Of a stretch of DNA of 64,000 nucleotides, positions 63,195-64,000 are shown piece after piece. Position numbers and translations under genes: made by a program. Within the stretch, counting starts at the first letter, position 1; every line of letters begins with the position of its first letter. Source of the stretch: Sphaerotilus hippei. Lineage in GTDB: Bacteria > Pseudomonadota > Gammaproteobacteria > Burkholderiales > Burkholderiaceae_C. The stretch is from NCBI RefSeq assembly GCF_003201595.1, contig NZ_QJJS01000003.1, forward strand, positions 291,075 through 355,074, in the 5' to 3' direction. The notes beneath the pieces were generated by a model. That model saw nothing but the letters and a program-made list of their open reading frames with translations. It was not told the DNA's origin and did no database searches.

Positions 63195-63505
63195 GCGGCG
63201 CTGGCATGAAGGACAAATCGATACGCGGGCCGGATATCGCCGCACGGGTACTGGCAGGCATCTTCGGCAGCTATGCCTTCACCTGGGGTTTCAGCGCAGC
63301 AGGCGTGACGGCCCTGGTCGGTCTGGGGGTGGAGTACCACGATGCCGAGATGGGCATGCTGATGCTCGCCTTCCTGATGTTTCCAGGCCTGCTGCTCTGG
63401 TGTTTTGCCGTGCGACGCATCGGCTGGGCCTGGATGGGGCTGGGCAGCGGCACGCTGCTGCTGTGCGGCACCGCCTGGGCGATCCAGCGCACCCTGCTGG
63501 CCTGA
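63191..63505 (+). CDS. DUF3649 iron-uptake-associated membrane protein
   Basis: This 104-residue protein has three hydrophobic segments (residues of about 18-45, 53-73 and 79-100). It matches the small DUF3649 proteins found next to siderophore receptors and PepSY proteins. The start is GTG at 63191 in a GTGA overlap with the receptor stop; ATG 63206 is an alternative. A role in siderophore-iron import is inferred from context. Confidence 0.75.
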   Translation: MSGAGMKDKSIRGPDIAARVLAGIFGSYAFTWGFSAAGVTALVGLGVEYHDAEMGMLMLAFLMFPGLLLWCFAVRRIGWAWMGLGSGTLLLCGTAWAIQRTLLA

Positions 63506-63517
63506 GAGGAGACCGCG

Positions 63518-64000
63518 ATGTTCCAGAACTTCCGCCAGTCGATGGCCTGGCTGCACACCTGGTTCGGCCTGGTGATGGGCTTCGTGCTGATCGTGGTGTT
63601 CTTCTTCGGCTCGCTGTCGGTATTCGACCGCGAGATCGACCGCTGGGCGCTGCCCGACACCCGCTTCGAGCCACAGCCCATGCCCTCGTTCGACCGGGTG
63701 CTGCTGCCAGCGCTGCGGCGCGTCGAGCCTGATGCCACCGACTATGCGGCCCACATGCCCGCACTGCATGACCCGGCGCGCGGACCGATGACGCCGCGCC
63801 TGGCGCTGCCGGCCGACGAGTACTGGGTCTACGTCACCCACCGCGATCCGGTGCTGCGCATGGGGGTGGGCTTCGGCGTGCCACAGGCTCGGGATCCGGA
63901 TGGCCACAACCACATCCACGGCGAGTCCACCATCGACCCGCGCAGCGGCGCGGCGGTACGCGCCGACCAGCTCAAGATCGGCAGCGAGTGGTTCTACCCG
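63518..64000 (+). CDS. PepSY-associated membrane protein, 3' end cut by window
   Basis: The ATG at 63518 follows AGAGGA and opens a frame of 161 codons to the window end. The start MFQNFRQSMAWLHTWFGLV and the helix to residue 35, followed by SVFDREIDRW, are typical of PepSY-TM proteins that act as ferric-siderophore reductases in such operons. HNHIHGE near residue 130 is in the periplasmic part. It lies 12 bp after the DUF3649 gene. Confidence 0.85.
   Translation, partial: MFQNFRQSMAWLHTWFGLVMGFVLIVVFFFGSLSVFDREIDRWALPDTRFEPQPMPSFDRVLLPALRRVEPDATDYAAHMPALHDPARGPMTPRLALPADEYWVYVTHRDPVLRMGVGFGVPQARDPDGHNHIHGESTIDPRSGAAVRADQLKIGSEWFYP

Overview
The window is a chromosomal segment of a GC-rich betaproteobacterium, most likely Burkholderiales of the Leptothrix/Sphaerotilus/Rubrivivax type. 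This is inferred from the strong G/C bias at third codon positions, the densely packed operons and the look of the housekeeping proteins (Mfd, ClpB, Hom/ThrC, AlaA, PhoH, HisN, IspD). No rRNA, tRNA, CRISPR array or intact insertion sequence was seen. Most DNA is ordinary core genome. One clear accessory block, a type I restriction-modification locus, lies at about 14.4-21.2 kb.

Layout. 1-2.3 kb (minus): a NYN-domain protein cut by the window edge, ispD and a hisN-type phosphatase. 2.4-7.5 kb: an ethanolamine module, with eutR divergent from the permease gene eat and from eutB-eutC; no microcompartment genes are present. 7.6-14.4 kb: a phytase-like lipoprotein, a small membrane protein, a nitrobindin-like protein and mfd. 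14.4-21.2 kb: hsdR-hsdM-(deleted DUF1016 gene)-hsdS, preceded by two palindromes, with AT-richer target-recognition segments in hsdS. 21.3-24.2 kb: a DUF4405 membrane protein, serB, an HDOD protein and rraA.

24.3-31.7 kb: three related two-domain proteins (an N-terminal domain of unknown function, a Pro/Thr/Ala linker and a Roadblock/LC7-like C-terminal domain) are interleaved with nadA, a ComFB-family gene and nadB. This set is the best candidate here for an undescribed system. 31.7-41.5 kb (minus): alaA, hom-thrC and mobB-moeA-moaD-moaE-crcB read as a near-continuous transcription unit ending at clpB, which has its own heat-shock-type promoter. 41.6-44.6 kb (plus): a Mth938-domain protein, a bcp peroxiredoxin, a possible short RNA unit, and a PIN-PhoH protein ending at a strong terminator.

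44.7-53.0 kb (minus): a diguanylate cyclase, tadA, an LD-carboxypeptidase and a complete YejABEF-type peptide importer are packed with overlapping or nearly touching ends. This suggests uptake and recycling of cell-wall peptides. 53.1-60.7 kb: a DUF72 protein, an EptA-like phosphoethanolamine transferase, a TerC-family exporter, a small membrane protein, a phosphoesterase coupled to a lipid kinase, and a DUF3616 protein. 60.9-64 kb (plus): a Fur-type site followed by a TonB-dependent siderophore receptor, a DUF3649 protein and a PepSY protein cut by the window end, forming an iron-uptake operon.
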